Positions 38,901 to 46,889 of a stretch of 64,000 nucleotides of DNA are shown piece after piece; within the stretch, counting starts at the first letter, position 1, and each line of letters starts with the position of its first letter. A program made the position numbers and the translations under genes. The stretch is taken from positions 2,913,580 through 2,977,579 of the forward strand of contig NZ_AP023054.1 in the NCBI RefSeq assembly GCF_019703835.1, read 5' to 3'. The notes below the pieces were generated by a model. It saw nothing but the letters and a program-made list of their open reading frames with translations, was not told the origin of the DNA and did no database searches. This stretch comes from Thaumasiovibrio subtropicus. Its GTDB lineage: Bacteria; Pseudomonadota; Gammaproteobacteria; Enterobacterales; Vibrionaceae.

Positions 38901-39303
38901 AAATATCAGCAATTTTTCGCGCCAGCTGAAAGGTTTTTAAGCCATCGTTATCTTCTTCCAAGTAACGAGCTAAAGGCACAAACTCAGGGTGTTCAAGAAA
39001 ATCGGGCAACAGCTTAACCAGCTTCCAGGTCATCGCCTCTTTGTTGAAAGCACTGCGCTGCGGAACCCCTTCCAATACATCAATAAACAGTTGCCAGATA
39101 AAAGTCGCAGGAAGAGGAAAAGCAAGATTGGCAGCAATACCTTGCTCATTCGCAAGTGCTAGCTTCAACCATTGTGACATCCCGGGGCTTTGCACCAGAA
39201 TCTGCTCCGCTTGCAACGGGTTCGCTAGCGGGTCTCGACGGATCAGCTCAACGAGCAGGGACTTTAATACATCGAGCTGATTGGAATGATAGACGGTAAA
39301 CAC
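35947..39303 (-). CDS. recC: RecC, exonuclease V gamma subunit
   Basis: The Chi-recognising scaffold of RecBCD. The 1118-residue length is close to E. coli RecC (1122). The N-terminus FTVYHSNQLDVLKSLL corresponds to the conserved VYHSN start of the family; the GTG at 39303 fits this and has GGTGAG seven bases upstream, whereas the frame extends five codons further to a TTG. The inactive helicase-like architecture, with QSPGMSQWL in the N-terminal domain and GMNDGSYPR in the middle, is typical. Confidence 0.95.
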   Translation of the reverse strand: MFTVYHSNQLDVLKSLLVELIRRDPLANPLQAEQILVQSPGMSQWLKLALANEQGIAANLAFPLPATFIWQLFIDVLEGVPQRSAFNKEAMTWKLVKLLPDFLEHPEFVPLARYLEEDNDGLKTFQLARKIADIFDQYLVYRPEWMAAWEAGETVPEHEELHPWQPILWRAIYQMTTDLGQSHYHRGNLYQTFIETLVAHQARGTVPDNLPDRLFVFGISALPPRYLDALEALGAHIDVHLMFTNPCQHYWGDIRDQRFIDRLARRTHRQIVWRDDHSEVIGERPTLKGEPQAYIDDVHGHQVGNSLLASMGKLGRDNLCLLAEKEPLDIDAFVEIDRRGLLQHIQADILELEDRDNHALALDSQHKIGLTCGDDSLSIHACHSAMREVEVLQDQLLAMFDRDPTLSARDIVVMVSDINQYSPAIQAVFGNAPNDRYIPFSISDRTADTENPILLAFHHLLLLPRQRCSASELQSLLEVPAIMRRFDIASEQLPTLTQWLQECGVRWGLNAQTATQFDLPSQHVNTWLFGLQRMLLGYAMPAGMGIYEEQLAYDEVQGLNAELAGKLGLFIEQVIWLREALQSPKSGIAWQALINQILDKLFCFEADDERVVTLVRDKVEQLVTQLQDATFDEALGHGVIISYFRDALNNERVSQRFLAGQLNFCTLMPMRSIPFRVVCLLGMNDGSYPRSVNREGFDLMALHNKRGDRSRRDDDRYLFLEALLSAQDTLYISYVGRSIRDNSELAPSILVSELLDYCQAGYCLSTDHALEPADSATSLRDALVRQHTLTPYSAASFSSQRPSYAKEWLPHSRTLTPDHEKNAGFALDGLSPHEWGEENITLPELIRFWRLPVQYFFNRRLKVWFGDIASSVNDDEPFVFEPLERYQTRHAMLEWVIHHGDDESALTAFRADQKAAGKLPHAAFGALTLTDIEKDILPLGQRIRTMAVGPQPDVEVRLPGLEGWIRHRYAVGLVRYRPGKWRSQDLLSTWIEHCCLNAMGHAEPTFFIALDAELVFKALSVDEAKSHVDAYLKGMREGMNQPIAYFPLTALAGLENPDKASQKMAAAFESGFMPGEGENAYIQRVWSRWGEALESDVLALAEQWLSPALAQVKIEKGE

Positions 39304-39347
39304 GGCAGCACTCACCAAAGTGAAAGAGGCTTAGTATACCCCTCCGC

Positions 39348-39369
39348 TCTCCATCGAGGTACTGCTTTA
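39348..39369 (+). repeat. Possible short remnant of the 265-bp repeat
   Basis: CCATCGAGGTACTGCTTT matches an inner segment of copy B with one difference. It is short, so chance or conversion cannot be excluded. Confidence 0.3.
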
Positions 39370-39412
39370 CTTCGTTTCAAATCAGCATGCTGTGAATCTG
39401 AGCCTTAACCGA

Positions 39413-40405
39413 TTACAAATCGCGCTGAGGCACCCACTGATAATGGCTAAGGTAGCGATAACTCACATAGACCACCATCACCGTCGCCACGGCCAGTTCG
39501 ATGTTTGCCAACAAAATCACCCGATCACGATAATGATCAGCGACGCCACTTTGGCATAACCACTCAGCAAGTTTATACAGCGCGGTAGCGCCTATGACGA
39601 GTGGAAAGGTAAACGCCGCATATCCGGGTGTAAAAGGAAGACGAATCAAACGCAGCAACAAGAGGTAAACCAGCGAAGTCATGGTGACAGCCACCACGCT
39701 TAACAAGGCGACTAACCACATAGAAGGCTGCTCAACAAAGCTCAAATAGCCCGCTAAAGAGAGACTCGCGGGAGCAGCAAGGATCGCCAAGGTTGGCTTG
39801 GCTTGCTCAGGCACGGGTTTATCAAACAACAAGCGAAAGAGCATTGCAGGCAATAACACTGCATAGGCAGCAATGCCGAAGTAAAGGGTCATCGATGCGA
39901 CCCAATCGAGTTGCCCCCCCGGAAATGTCACCGCAGCAACAATCATACCGATAGGCGGCACAAACCAACTTGGCACCATGTGGTGCAGTTGAAACTCACG
40001 AGAGCGGTGGTAGCAAAACACGGCGAGAAAGCTGATATGGGCCAACACTGCCGCGAGCCACACCGCTTGACCCAGCAGAGGAAACCAATCCGCTAAGGTC
40101 ACAGACAACACCATGCTCGCCATCGCCATGGTCGGCACCACGCTTCCCACCACAGGATGGGCTAAATCATCTTTCAGCAGCTGTGGATGACGAAGAAACT
40201 TCACCAATAAAGTGATGACCAAACTCGCGGCAACGAAGGCTGTGATCTGTCTGATCAGCTCACCATCAAACGTGACCGCGCCAAGGCTAAAAAAACGCCC
40301 ACCAATCGCCCCTTCCCAACACAAGCCGAGGCTTGCAATACCCAGCGCTAACCCGGCCATTGGGGTTGGGGCATGCTTCACTTGTCGAAGGAGAAATCGT
40401 GGCAT
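39413..40405 (-). CDS. TDT-family (TehA/SLAC1-like) membrane transporter
   Basis: A 330-residue polytopic protein with about ten hydrophobic segments. The family includes TehA, fungal malate and Ssu1 sulfite exporters and plant SLAC1 channels. Supporting motifs are the N-terminal PMAGLALGIASLGLCWE and the internal HMVPSWFVPPIGMIVAA. The start at 40405 (MPRF) is uncertain; an in-frame GTG at 40414 is possible. It is divergent from a LysR regulator across about 144 bases, which suggests regulator-controlled expression. The substrate is not determined; an anion such as sulfite is one possibility. Confidence 0.8.
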   Translation of the reverse strand: MPRFLLRQVKHAPTPMAGLALGIASLGLCWEGAIGGRFFSLGAVTFDGELIRQITAFVAASLVITLLVKFLRHPQLLKDDLAHPVVGSVVPTMAMASMVLSVTLADWFPLLGQAVWLAAVLAHISFLAVFCYHRSREFQLHHMVPSWFVPPIGMIVAAVTFPGGQLDWVASMTLYFGIAAYAVLLPAMLFRLLFDKPVPEQAKPTLAILAAPASLSLAGYLSFVEQPSMWLVALLSVVAVTMTSLVYLLLLRLIRLPFTPGYAAFTFPLVIGATALYKLAEWLCQSGVADHYRDRVILLANIELAVATVMVVYVSYRYLSHYQWVPQRDL

Positions 40406-40549
40406 AACGAGCACTCATGATGGTTGTCTAACTTTCAGGAATAAAGTGTAAAGGAGCTTACTAATTATGAATAATTGAATATATTTAATCACACGTTAAG
40501 TTTTACTTAACAGTGCAAACGTTTGAACGGGAAGTGACGGGAGAGATGA

Positions 40550-41443
40550 GTGAATATTGCATTGAGACAATTACAAGTATTTGTTTCTGTTGCGCAAGAA
40601 GGGTCGATTACGCAAGCTGCAGAAAAACTCTTCCTGACGAAACCTGCGGTAAGCATGGCCTTATCAGAGTTAGAGAAACAGCTCAATCATGCGCTCTTTG
40701 ATCGCCATAAGAACCGACTTATTCTCAATCATCAAGGAAAGCAGCTACTGCCACTCGCGGCTGAACTCTTAGAGCGTGCCGGAAGCATCGCTTCATTGTT
40801 CGAAGAAGGTCGCCAACTCGCTGGCCAGCTGGCGATTGGATGCAGTGATACCGTCGGGAACCAAGTCCTCCCCTTTTTACTGCAAGATTTTCGAGAAAAA
40901 ACCCAGCACAGTGAACAGAGTGTGCTTATCAGCAATACCCGAGATATCGCGGATAAACTGCTCGATTTCGAAATCGATATCGGGTTAGTGGAAGGCCGTG
41001 TACAACGCCCTTCCTTGCAATCCACCCCCTGGCTTGGCGATGAAATGGTGGTGGTTTGCTCGCCACATCATCCGCTTGCAAAGCGGAAAACTGTCACACT
41101 ACTCGACTTAGAGCAAACCCAGTGGTTGCTTCGCGAGCCCGGCTCGGGCACCCGCGAGTTTTTCCTCAATCAGATCGCCGCCAGATTGGCCGATTGGAAA
41201 CTGGCCTTTGAACTCAATACCACGGAAGCGTTGATCAATAGTTGCGCAGCCGGTTTAGGGATGAGTTGTCTATCACAACGTGCCGTACAGCACGCCATCG
41301 CGGACGGACGCTTAACCGCTTTGAACCTGCCACTTGATCTCCGCCGCGATTACTATTTGGTCTACCACCAGCAAAAATACCAAAGTCCGCTATTGCAAGC
41401 CTTCGTCGCCTTCTGTCAGCAGTGGCAGGACAAAAAAGTTTAA
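40550..41443 (+). CDS. LysR-family regulator (YeiE/CysB-like class)
   Basis: A 297-residue regulator with an N-terminal winged HTH (LRQLQVFVSVAQEGSITQAA, then LTKPAVSMALSELEKQ) and a C-terminal effector domain. The pattern is closest to the YeiE group by eye. The GTG start has GGGAGAG seven bases upstream. It is divergent from the TDT transporter, its likely target, and overlaps the end of the Tag-like gene on the other strand by four bases. Confidence 0.85.
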   Translation: MNIALRQLQVFVSVAQEGSITQAAEKLFLTKPAVSMALSELEKQLNHALFDRHKNRLILNHQGKQLLPLAAELLERAGSIASLFEEGRQLAGQLAIGCSDTVGNQVLPFLLQDFREKTQHSEQSVLISNTRDIADKLLDFEIDIGLVEGRVQRPSLQSTPWLGDEMVVVCSPHHPLAKRKTVTLLDLEQTQWLLREPGSGTREFFLNQIAARLADWKLAFELNTTEALINSCAAGLGMSCLSQRAVQHAIADGRLTALNLPLDLRRDYYLVYHQQKYQSPLLQAFVAFCQQWQDKKV

Positions 41444-42126
41444 ATGCGATTATCGCCGACACTGAAAGCAATGATTTGACTGATCTCGTTCAACGAGCGG
41501 CCACTTTGCTGTTGCCACTCATTGAACGCCGCTTGCGCAGCGGCATGAGAACGTTTGCTGTTCACGCCACCAGAAATAATATCGGTATGACGCAAATAGT
41601 CTTCAATATCCTTGGTGAGCAAGAAGGTCTCTTTCCCCATCACTCGTAAAGTGTACGGTCCGGTGTTTCCCCCCAAGCGATCACCTTTCTGTTTTAAAGC
41701 AGCCCAGAGACCGATGATATCCTCGCTTGGCCATTCAGCAATGAAGCGACTGAAGCTACCATGCGTCAACTGAATATCGTAAATCATCTGTGCGTTGGCA
41801 CGAATCGACTTCACCCGCGTAAAGTTGCGAATAATTCGGGTATCTTGTGATTTTTGCTCCCACATCTCGTCAGGCATCATCAGCAACTTCTCAATATCAA
41901 AGCCCCAAAACACCTCTTCAAACCCGGGCCATTTATTCCGCACCACTTTCCAGCTCAGTCCAGATTGAAACACTTTCTGACTCATCGCAGCTAACCAGCG
42001 ATCATCCGGCACGCTGATTAACGCATCAGCAGGCATAGGCGGCGTCAACAGCTCCTCTAACGCGGTAACGCCCCCCTTTCTTTCTGCTGCTCGTTGATAG
42101 ATTGCAGTAAATTTTTCCTGCGTCAT
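41440..42126 (-). CDS. DNA-3-methyladenine glycosylase I (Tag)-like protein
   Basis: A 228-residue member of the Tag/HhH-GPD glycosylase group. The alignable part is QSGLSWKVVRNKWPGFEEVF, IIRNFTRVKSIRANAQ and GPYTLRVMGKETFLLTKD. The family excises 3-methyladenine, but this subgroup is diverged and lacks the usual N-terminal zinc-ligand Cys seen in E. coli Tag, so activity is not certain. The start at 42126 has GGGAGGAG upstream. It is divergent from yebG; the candidate LexA box between them could serve both. Confidence 0.75.
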   Translation of the reverse strand: MTQEKFTAIYQRAAERKGGVTALEELLTPPMPADALISVPDDRWLAAMSQKVFQSGLSWKVVRNKWPGFEEVFWGFDIEKLLMMPDEMWEQKSQDTRIIRNFTRVKSIRANAQMIYDIQLTHGSFSRFIAEWPSEDIIGLWAALKQKGDRLGGNTGPYTLRVMGKETFLLTKDIEDYLRHTDIISGGVNSKRSHAAAQAAFNEWQQQSGRSLNEISQIIAFSVGDNRI

Positions 42127-42167
42127 CGCGTTTTTCTCCTCCCCGCTGGACAATGCCTATAATGCTA

Positions 42168-42183
42168 CTGTATAAAAAGCCAG
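42168..42183. promoter_or_regulatory. LexA box of yebG (possibly shared with the Tag-like gene)
   Basis: CTGTATAAAAAGCCAG matches CTGT-N8-ACAG with one difference (CCAG) and is flanked by TA on both sides, like the E. coli yebG operator. It lies 23 bases before the yebG ATG and 42 bases before the Tag-like ATG. Confidence 0.7.
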
Positions 42184-42205
42184 TAAATCAACTTGGAGAC
42201 GACCC

Positions 42206-42502
42206 ATGGCTGTTATCATTAAATACGTGGTAGAGCGAAACGGAGAAGAAAAAATGACCTTCACCTCTAAAGCCGAAGCCGACGCTTATGACAAAATGCT
42301 GGATATGGCTGATGCCCTGTTCGCAGTAATTGAGAAGAGTGATTTGGTCGAAGACGAAGGAAAGCGTGAAGAGCTTGCGATGTTCCTCGCTGAAAATCGC
42401 GATGATGTACTGGAAGCGCTAGGGGCTAAACGTAAGCCAGCCCCGAAGAAAAAAGCCGCAAAGCCAGCCGCTGATGCAGACGCGGTGGAAGACGCAGCGT
42501 AA
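42206..42502 (+). CDS. yebG: YebG, SOS-induced protein
   Basis: A 98-residue protein of the YebG family. The N-terminal 70 residues (MAVIIKYVVERNGEEKMTF) match well; the C-terminal tail is Lys/Ala rich (KRKPAPKKKAAKPA) and could bind nucleic acid. It is induced by DNA damage in E. coli, with unknown biochemical function. An AACTTGGAGACG ribosome site precedes the ATG, and a LexA-like box lies just upstream. Confidence 0.92.
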   Translation: MAVIIKYVVERNGEEKMTFTSKAEADAYDKMLDMADALFAVIEKSDLVEDEGKREELAMFLAENRDDVLEALGAKRKPAPKKKAAKPAADADAVEDAA

Positions 42503-42753
42503 CGCAAGCCTGTGACTCAAATCGCAGCAAATCAATCTGGCGCATCCATAGAATGCGCCATTTTTATACCCTTCTACAGCGCTAAACTTCAACTCAAAAC
42601 TTCTGAAACAACATTTTCCACTTAATCTTTCGGAAACGCTTCATTAATCCGTTTTGTAGCATTAAGATGAGGGATTTGTTGTTGACCTCACACTTTTTCG
42701 GGTCGTGAATTACACAGCGCTCTACACATTTTTGAAATGGAGAATTCTCACAC

Positions 42754-43785
42754 ATGGCTAGCTTTGCACTTGCGCTAGGCACGGCAACTAAAAACCGTGA
42801 TGGCAAAATCATTGAAGCATTTTTCCCTGCACCTATCCTTAATCCAAGCGACGAACTAGTCAGTGCGGTAGCAGACGTGGCTGGTTACAAAGAAGGTAAC
42901 CAAGCAATTGAAGTGAATGCTTCTCAAATGTCAGCATTCGCAGCAGCATTTGAAGCAGCAGGCCAAGCACAAGCGGCACTCTTCGCGAATAAAGCAGCCT
43001 CTTCTGAGCAACCTCTGGTTGCTGTGATTCTTGCTGCTGACGAAAAACCCGCTTCTGTCGCAGAAGGTTTTTTGAAGCTGCAACTTATCTCTAACCGCCT
43101 AGTAAAACCACACGGTGTGGTACTTGATGGTATTTTCGGCCTGCTCCACAACATCGCATGGACCAACAAAGGACCAATCGACTTACCAGAGCTGGCTGAG
43201 CGCCAAATGGACGCGCGTCTGAACGGCGAAGTTATCTCTGTCGATTGTGTCGATAAGTTCCCTAAAATGGTGGATTACGTTGTACCAGCAGGTGTGCGCA
43301 TCGCTGATACTTCTCGTGTACGCCTTGGTGCACATGTGGGTGAAGGCACAACCGTGATGCATGAAGGCTTCATCAACTTCAATGCAGGCACCACGGGTGT
43401 CAGCATGGTTGAAGGTCGTATCTCTGCAGGTGTTGTTGTGAACGATGGCTCAGACATCGGTGGTGGTGCTTCTATCATGGGCACACTTTCTGGCGGTGGT
43501 ACCGTCGTTGTCTCTATCGGCGAAAACAGCCTACTTGGTGCCAATGCGGGTCTTGGTTTCCCACTGGGTGACCGTTGTACAATTGAATCAGGTCTATACG
43601 TAACGGCGGGCTCTAAAGTACGCATGCTGGATTCAGAAGGCAAAGAAGTCGAAGTGGTCAAAGCGCGTGATTTAGCGGGTAAACCAGACTTACTTTTCCG
43701 CCGCAACTCAGTAACGGGCCAAATCGAATGCCTCACCAACAAAACAGCGGTTGAGCTTAACAGCGAGCTTCACAGCAACAACTAA
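42754..43785 (+). CDS. dapD: DapD, tetrahydrodipicolinate N-succinyltransferase
   Basis: DapD adds succinyl from succinyl-CoA to tetrahydrodipicolinate in lysine and meso-diaminopimelate synthesis. At 343 residues it is the long form known from Vibrio and Pseudomonas, not the 274-residue E. coli form. The central left-handed beta-helix has repeated hexapeptides (VRLGAHVGEGTTVMHEGFIN, INFNAGTTG, GGGASIMGTLSGGG). A terminator follows at 43807. It stands alone here, far from glnD. Confidence 0.95.
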   Translation: MASFALALGTATKNRDGKIIEAFFPAPILNPSDELVSAVADVAGYKEGNQAIEVNASQMSAFAAAFEAAGQAQAALFANKAASSEQPLVAVILAADEKPASVAEGFLKLQLISNRLVKPHGVVLDGIFGLLHNIAWTNKGPIDLPELAERQMDARLNGEVISVDCVDKFPKMVDYVVPAGVRIADTSRVRLGAHVGEGTTVMHEGFINFNAGTTGVSMVEGRISAGVVVNDGSDIGGGASIMGTLSGGGTVVVSIGENSLLGANAGLGFPLGDRCTIESGLYVTAGSKVRMLDSEGKEVEVVKARDLAGKPDLLFRRNSVTGQIECLTNKTAVELNSELHSNN

Positions 43786-43806
43786 TCGTGCTGTAAAAAC
43801 CTTTTC

Positions 43807-43834
43807 AAAGCCTTCCTTTCGGAAGGCTTTTTTG
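43807..43834 (+). terminator. Rho-independent terminator after dapD
   Basis: The arms AAAGCCTTCC and GGAAGGCTTT around TTTC, followed by TTTTG. Confidence 0.9.
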
Positions 43835-44186
43835 TTTTCGCTTTTCTCACTCGACGGCTTCCCCACTCAAAACAAGTAACAAATTCGCAAAGCAATACCC
43901 AAATCTTGTGCATTATTGATGCTACACCATCAACGTGCTTCAAACCCTGCCATTAATGACATAAAGCTCATCGTAACCCTCCGATTTTGCAGCAAATCAG
44001 CACCTGCCATCAAAGCGACCCACTTGCACATTTGCTCACCTTTTATTGCGCATTGCCCGAAAGGACAGGGGCCTACCCTTCCAATCAGCTCAAAAAAGGC
44101 CAACCGAGACTTACTATTTTTCTCGAGCTGTTAACAAAAGCAGTCACAAAAACCCAATTTTAAAGTCAAAAAGGCAGGATTGAGAG
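43835..44186. other. Non-coding leader of the AvrD-like operon
   Basis: A 352-base gap without a convincing gene; one short frame (43916-44134) has no ribosome site. The last bases hold AGGATTGAGAG before the ATG. No lux-box-type palindrome was found by eye. Confidence 0.4.
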
Positions 44187-45164
44187 ATGACGTTAAATAC
44201 CGAACTCACAACAGCAGCACGACCCCATATCGACGATATTCTAGGGCCATCATCAAGCCGTTATTTTGGTGAGGGGTTTAAACGCACCGTTTATGCTCCC
44301 CAAGTCAATTACCGTCAGGATAACGCTGAAGGCCACGTACAGATTCGTTATCGGACTGATTGGTCGAAGAAAAAGACCACCAAACCACGCAACCCTCATC
44401 TCAGTACGGTTGATGCGATTTTAATTGCAGGCCAAATTGCCTCGACCCTGCTGCAAAAAAAACATCGCCTCTCTAAATCTCACTGCCAACAAGTTTGGCT
44501 ACGTAGTATCACTATCAATGCAGGTCAGCTTGCTGAAGAAGATTTGGACGCCGTCCCAGTGCACACTGAGTTACTGGCTACACGGGAAGACACTGATAGC
44601 TTGTTTGGTTTTCTGAGCCAGTTTAAGACACGTTTAGGCACGATGGAAATTGACCTCTGTTTAGACCATACCCTTGATAGTGATCCGTTAAATCAAGTTA
44701 ATGAAGGGCAGTACTTTACCCAAGGCTACCTCGATCGCTTGTGTGATATCAGCGGCATCACGCCAGCCGAAGACAACTTATCGGTCACCGGCGATCTGCG
44801 CCTTCGAACTGATTATCTTCATATGCTTGATGGGGTGATGGGCGCCTACCCAATGTCGCTGATGGTGTTAGACATTGCCGTCAGTTTTGCCCAACTGGCG
44901 CAAGTCATGATGTATCGACTCGACAACCTTGACCGCGCGCAAACCAACAACCTTTGGATGCGCCACGTGACGTTAACCTGCCCTTATCCCATCGTACCGC
45001 GAGTCAAACAGACCATCTCTGTCATTAACAGAAAAAGCACCATTATTCCAATGAATGGCGAAAACTGGCGGCTTAGCACCGCGACAGGCGCAATCGCAGG
45101 CCACCCTGATTTCACCATCAAAGCTAAACTTTGCCACGCACTGCCAAAAGGAGAAAACGCATGA
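44187..45164 (+). CDS. AvrD-like protein (probable butanolide-type signal synthase)
   Basis: A 325-residue soluble protein. The N-terminal block IDDILGPSSSRYFGEGFKR is what I associate with AvrD of Pseudomonas syringae, which directs synthesis of syringolides from a sugar and a beta-ketoacyl unit. The two halves each resemble a hot-dog domain (around residues 40-140 and 205-310), the layout of AfsA-type A-factor synthases. Its stop overlaps the next ATG (ATGA), so the two are translationally coupled. The family call is from memory of the motif; the product is unknown. Less likely, it is a plain hot-dog thioesterase or dehydratase. Confidence 0.6.
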   Translation: MTLNTELTTAARPHIDDILGPSSSRYFGEGFKRTVYAPQVNYRQDNAEGHVQIRYRTDWSKKKTTKPRNPHLSTVDAILIAGQIASTLLQKKHRLSKSHCQQVWLRSITINAGQLAEEDLDAVPVHTELLATREDTDSLFGFLSQFKTRLGTMEIDLCLDHTLDSDPLNQVNEGQYFTQGYLDRLCDISGITPAEDNLSVTGDLRLRTDYLHMLDGVMGAYPMSLMVLDIAVSFAQLAQVMMYRLDNLDRAQTNNLWMRHVTLTCPYPIVPRVKQTISVINRKSTIIPMNGENWRLSTATGAIAGHPDFTIKAKLCHALPKGENA

Positions 45165-45883
45165 AAATCGCTATTTCAGGGACGTACTCAACCGGAAAAA
45201 CCACATTAACTGAAGCCCTTGCCCTCGCCACTGGGGTACAAAGAACACAGGCGAGAACCATGCGGGAAATATTGCCTGATGCAGTACCGGGTAAAACGCT
45301 TGAACAATGTAATGTTTATGAGCTGATGAACCTCGGCCTATCACGTCTTTCAGAACGTGTCGTCAATGAAGAACGCGCCGGGGAGCACTACTTCTCAGAT
45401 GGATCATGCTTGCATGAATGGGTCTATGGCGCCGCGAGATTGCAAACGGGCATCAATCCAGCCGATGGTAACCTCCTTCTCGCACTAAAACGCTTAATCG
45501 GTATGCCCTTTGCTGCAACACACATTGGCTATATGAAGGCATTTGGTGATGTGGTAAAGCGTCATGCAAAAAATACCTACACTCACTTTGTCCACTTGCC
45601 TGTTGAGTTCGACCTTGTTGCGGATGGTCACCGCCCGGTATCTGAATCTTTTCGCAAACTCTCAAATGATCTGTTGCTTTCGACCTTACAAGAACTGCAG
45701 ATCCCTTATATTGAAGCAGGTGGCGACCTCAGCACTCGCATTCACACCATCACCGATCATTTTGGTATTCCGCTAAAAATGGATCCTGAACTCGCGATTG
45801 AGTTAGCGGTGAAAAAGGTAAAAGCTGAAGCGATTGAAATAGAAAACCATCGTCTTGCTGTCTTAAACACCCAACAAGCCTAG
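45161..45883 (+). CDS. P-loop ATPase/kinase (NadR/AAA_28-like) coupled to the AvrD-like gene
   Basis: A 240-residue cytoplasmic P-loop protein. Walker A is GTYSTGKTTL at residues 7-16; a YFSDGSCLHEWVYGAA region could hold the metal or Walker B acid. It resembles the AAA_28 group that includes the kinase part of NadR. The ATG at 45161 overlaps the AvrD-like stop by four bases and has AAGGAG upstream. It may phosphorylate a sugar-derived precursor or product of the AvrD-like enzyme, which is inferred from coupling only. Confidence 0.7.
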   Translation: MKIAISGTYSTGKTTLTEALALATGVQRTQARTMREILPDAVPGKTLEQCNVYELMNLGLSRLSERVVNEERAGEHYFSDGSCLHEWVYGAARLQTGINPADGNLLLALKRLIGMPFAATHIGYMKAFGDVVKRHAKNTYTHFVHLPVEFDLVADGHRPVSESFRKLSNDLLLSTLQELQIPYIEAGGDLSTRIHTITDHFGIPLKMDPELAIELAVKKVKAEAIEIENHRLAVLNTQQA

Positions 45884-45922
45884 CCTGCACATTGGATCTG
45901 GATTGCAGTACCAGATCCCTGC

Positions 45923-46582
45923 CTACATCAATCCCATTTCATTGGCGCGAATCGCGGCATAGGTTCGGTTGTTCACATTCAACTTCTTATAGATATTTTG
46001 TAGGTGGAACTTCACTGTCCGTTCAGTGATCGACATGAGCTGACTGATTTCCCAGTTACTCTTTCCATACCTTAACCAGATCAAGATCTCTCTTTCACGG
46101 GAAGATAAATCAATACCCGTGTCAGGTACACTCCCCCCACCAAGCTGTTTCACGGCGTGGTGCAGGTGAGGAGCGAGAAAGTAGATCGCATTGATCTCAT
46201 CTTCACTAGGTTGTCTATTGCCAAAAGACATCAGCAACATATTGTTGAGTTGCGGCCCAGGTGCGCCATAGACGATCAAGCGGCGTCCGAAGATGGGATG
46301 TGCGATCGGATCCACCGCCAACAATGAACGACCCAATCGGTTATCAAGCGAGATAAACAGCGGATCCTTCTGCCATTGCGTGTCTGTTAAGCAAGCCTTG
46401 AGCTTCTCGACGGGAAAGTTAATGCAAACAGGCAAAGACACGAGCGTTAATGGCCATTCGCCAAGAAGACAAAACTGGTGTGGTACCACCTTTGCGAACG
46501 CGCGAAACCACGCTTTTAACTCGTTCTCCGTGGTGATGTTTGACACTTGCTGCGTGAGCTGGAAAAACTGCTCCTTGTCCAT
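45923..46582 (-). CDS. LuxR-type transcriptional regulator
   Basis: A 219-residue regulator. The C-terminal GerE/LuxR HTH covers about residues 155-215 (LSSREREILIWLRYGKSNWE, then ITERTVKFHLQNIYKKLNV). The N-terminal 140 residues do not show the classical acyl-homoserine-lactone pocket motif and look like an EpsA-type or divergent autoinducer domain. The start at 46582 has AAGGGAC upstream. It converges on the AvrD-like/P-loop pair with 39 bases between the ends, and may respond to the product of those genes. Confidence 0.8.
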   Translation of the reverse strand: MDKEQFFQLTQQVSNITTENELKAWFRAFAKVVPHQFCLLGEWPLTLVSLPVCINFPVEKLKACLTDTQWQKDPLFISLDNRLGRSLLAVDPIAHPIFGRRLIVYGAPGPQLNNMLLMSFGNRQPSEDEINAIYFLAPHLHHAVKQLGGGSVPDTGIDLSSREREILIWLRYGKSNWEISQLMSITERTVKFHLQNIYKKLNVNNRTYAAIRANEMGLM

Positions 46583-46687
46583 AGCCTGTCCCTTGTGATC
46601 ATTTCCCATTGACTATCATGCTCTGCGAGAAGACAAAGAGACCTGCCACGACGCTGACTATCGCGGTCTCTTTAAAATTGCAGACTG

Positions 46688-46714
46688 ATACTCAAGCCAC
46701 CTCAAGATGGCTTC
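46688..46714 (+). repeat. Solo end of the 265-bp repeat family (copy E)
   Basis: ATACTCAAGCCACCTCAAGA matches the outer terminal inverted repeat of copies B and D; the rest of the element is missing. It lies in the 307-base gap between the LuxR gene and the lipoprotein gene, where I see no gene. Confidence 0.6.
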
Positions 46715-46857
46715 ATTGAATATGCACATCATTTAATACAGACAAACAAGGGAGATAAAGCAAGTCGCCTATTGAGAAAGGAAAGATGAGAAGGTAAACA
46801 TCATTAACTGAAATCGATTACATTGTCATTTCAGCATTAGTTTGCGTAGGATAACCA

Positions 46858-46883
46858 AAAAAAAGCGCAGCCATTGCTGCGCA
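46858..46883 (-). terminator. Rho-independent terminator for the lipoprotein gene
   Basis: The arms GCGCAGC and GCTGCGC around CATT; on the minus strand a run of eight T follows. Confidence 0.85.
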
Positions 46884-46889
46884 CCTTAC

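Noticed and set aside
43916..44134. 72-residue frame in the gap after dapD
   Set aside because: No ribosome site, composition unlike coding DNA, no recognisable motif.
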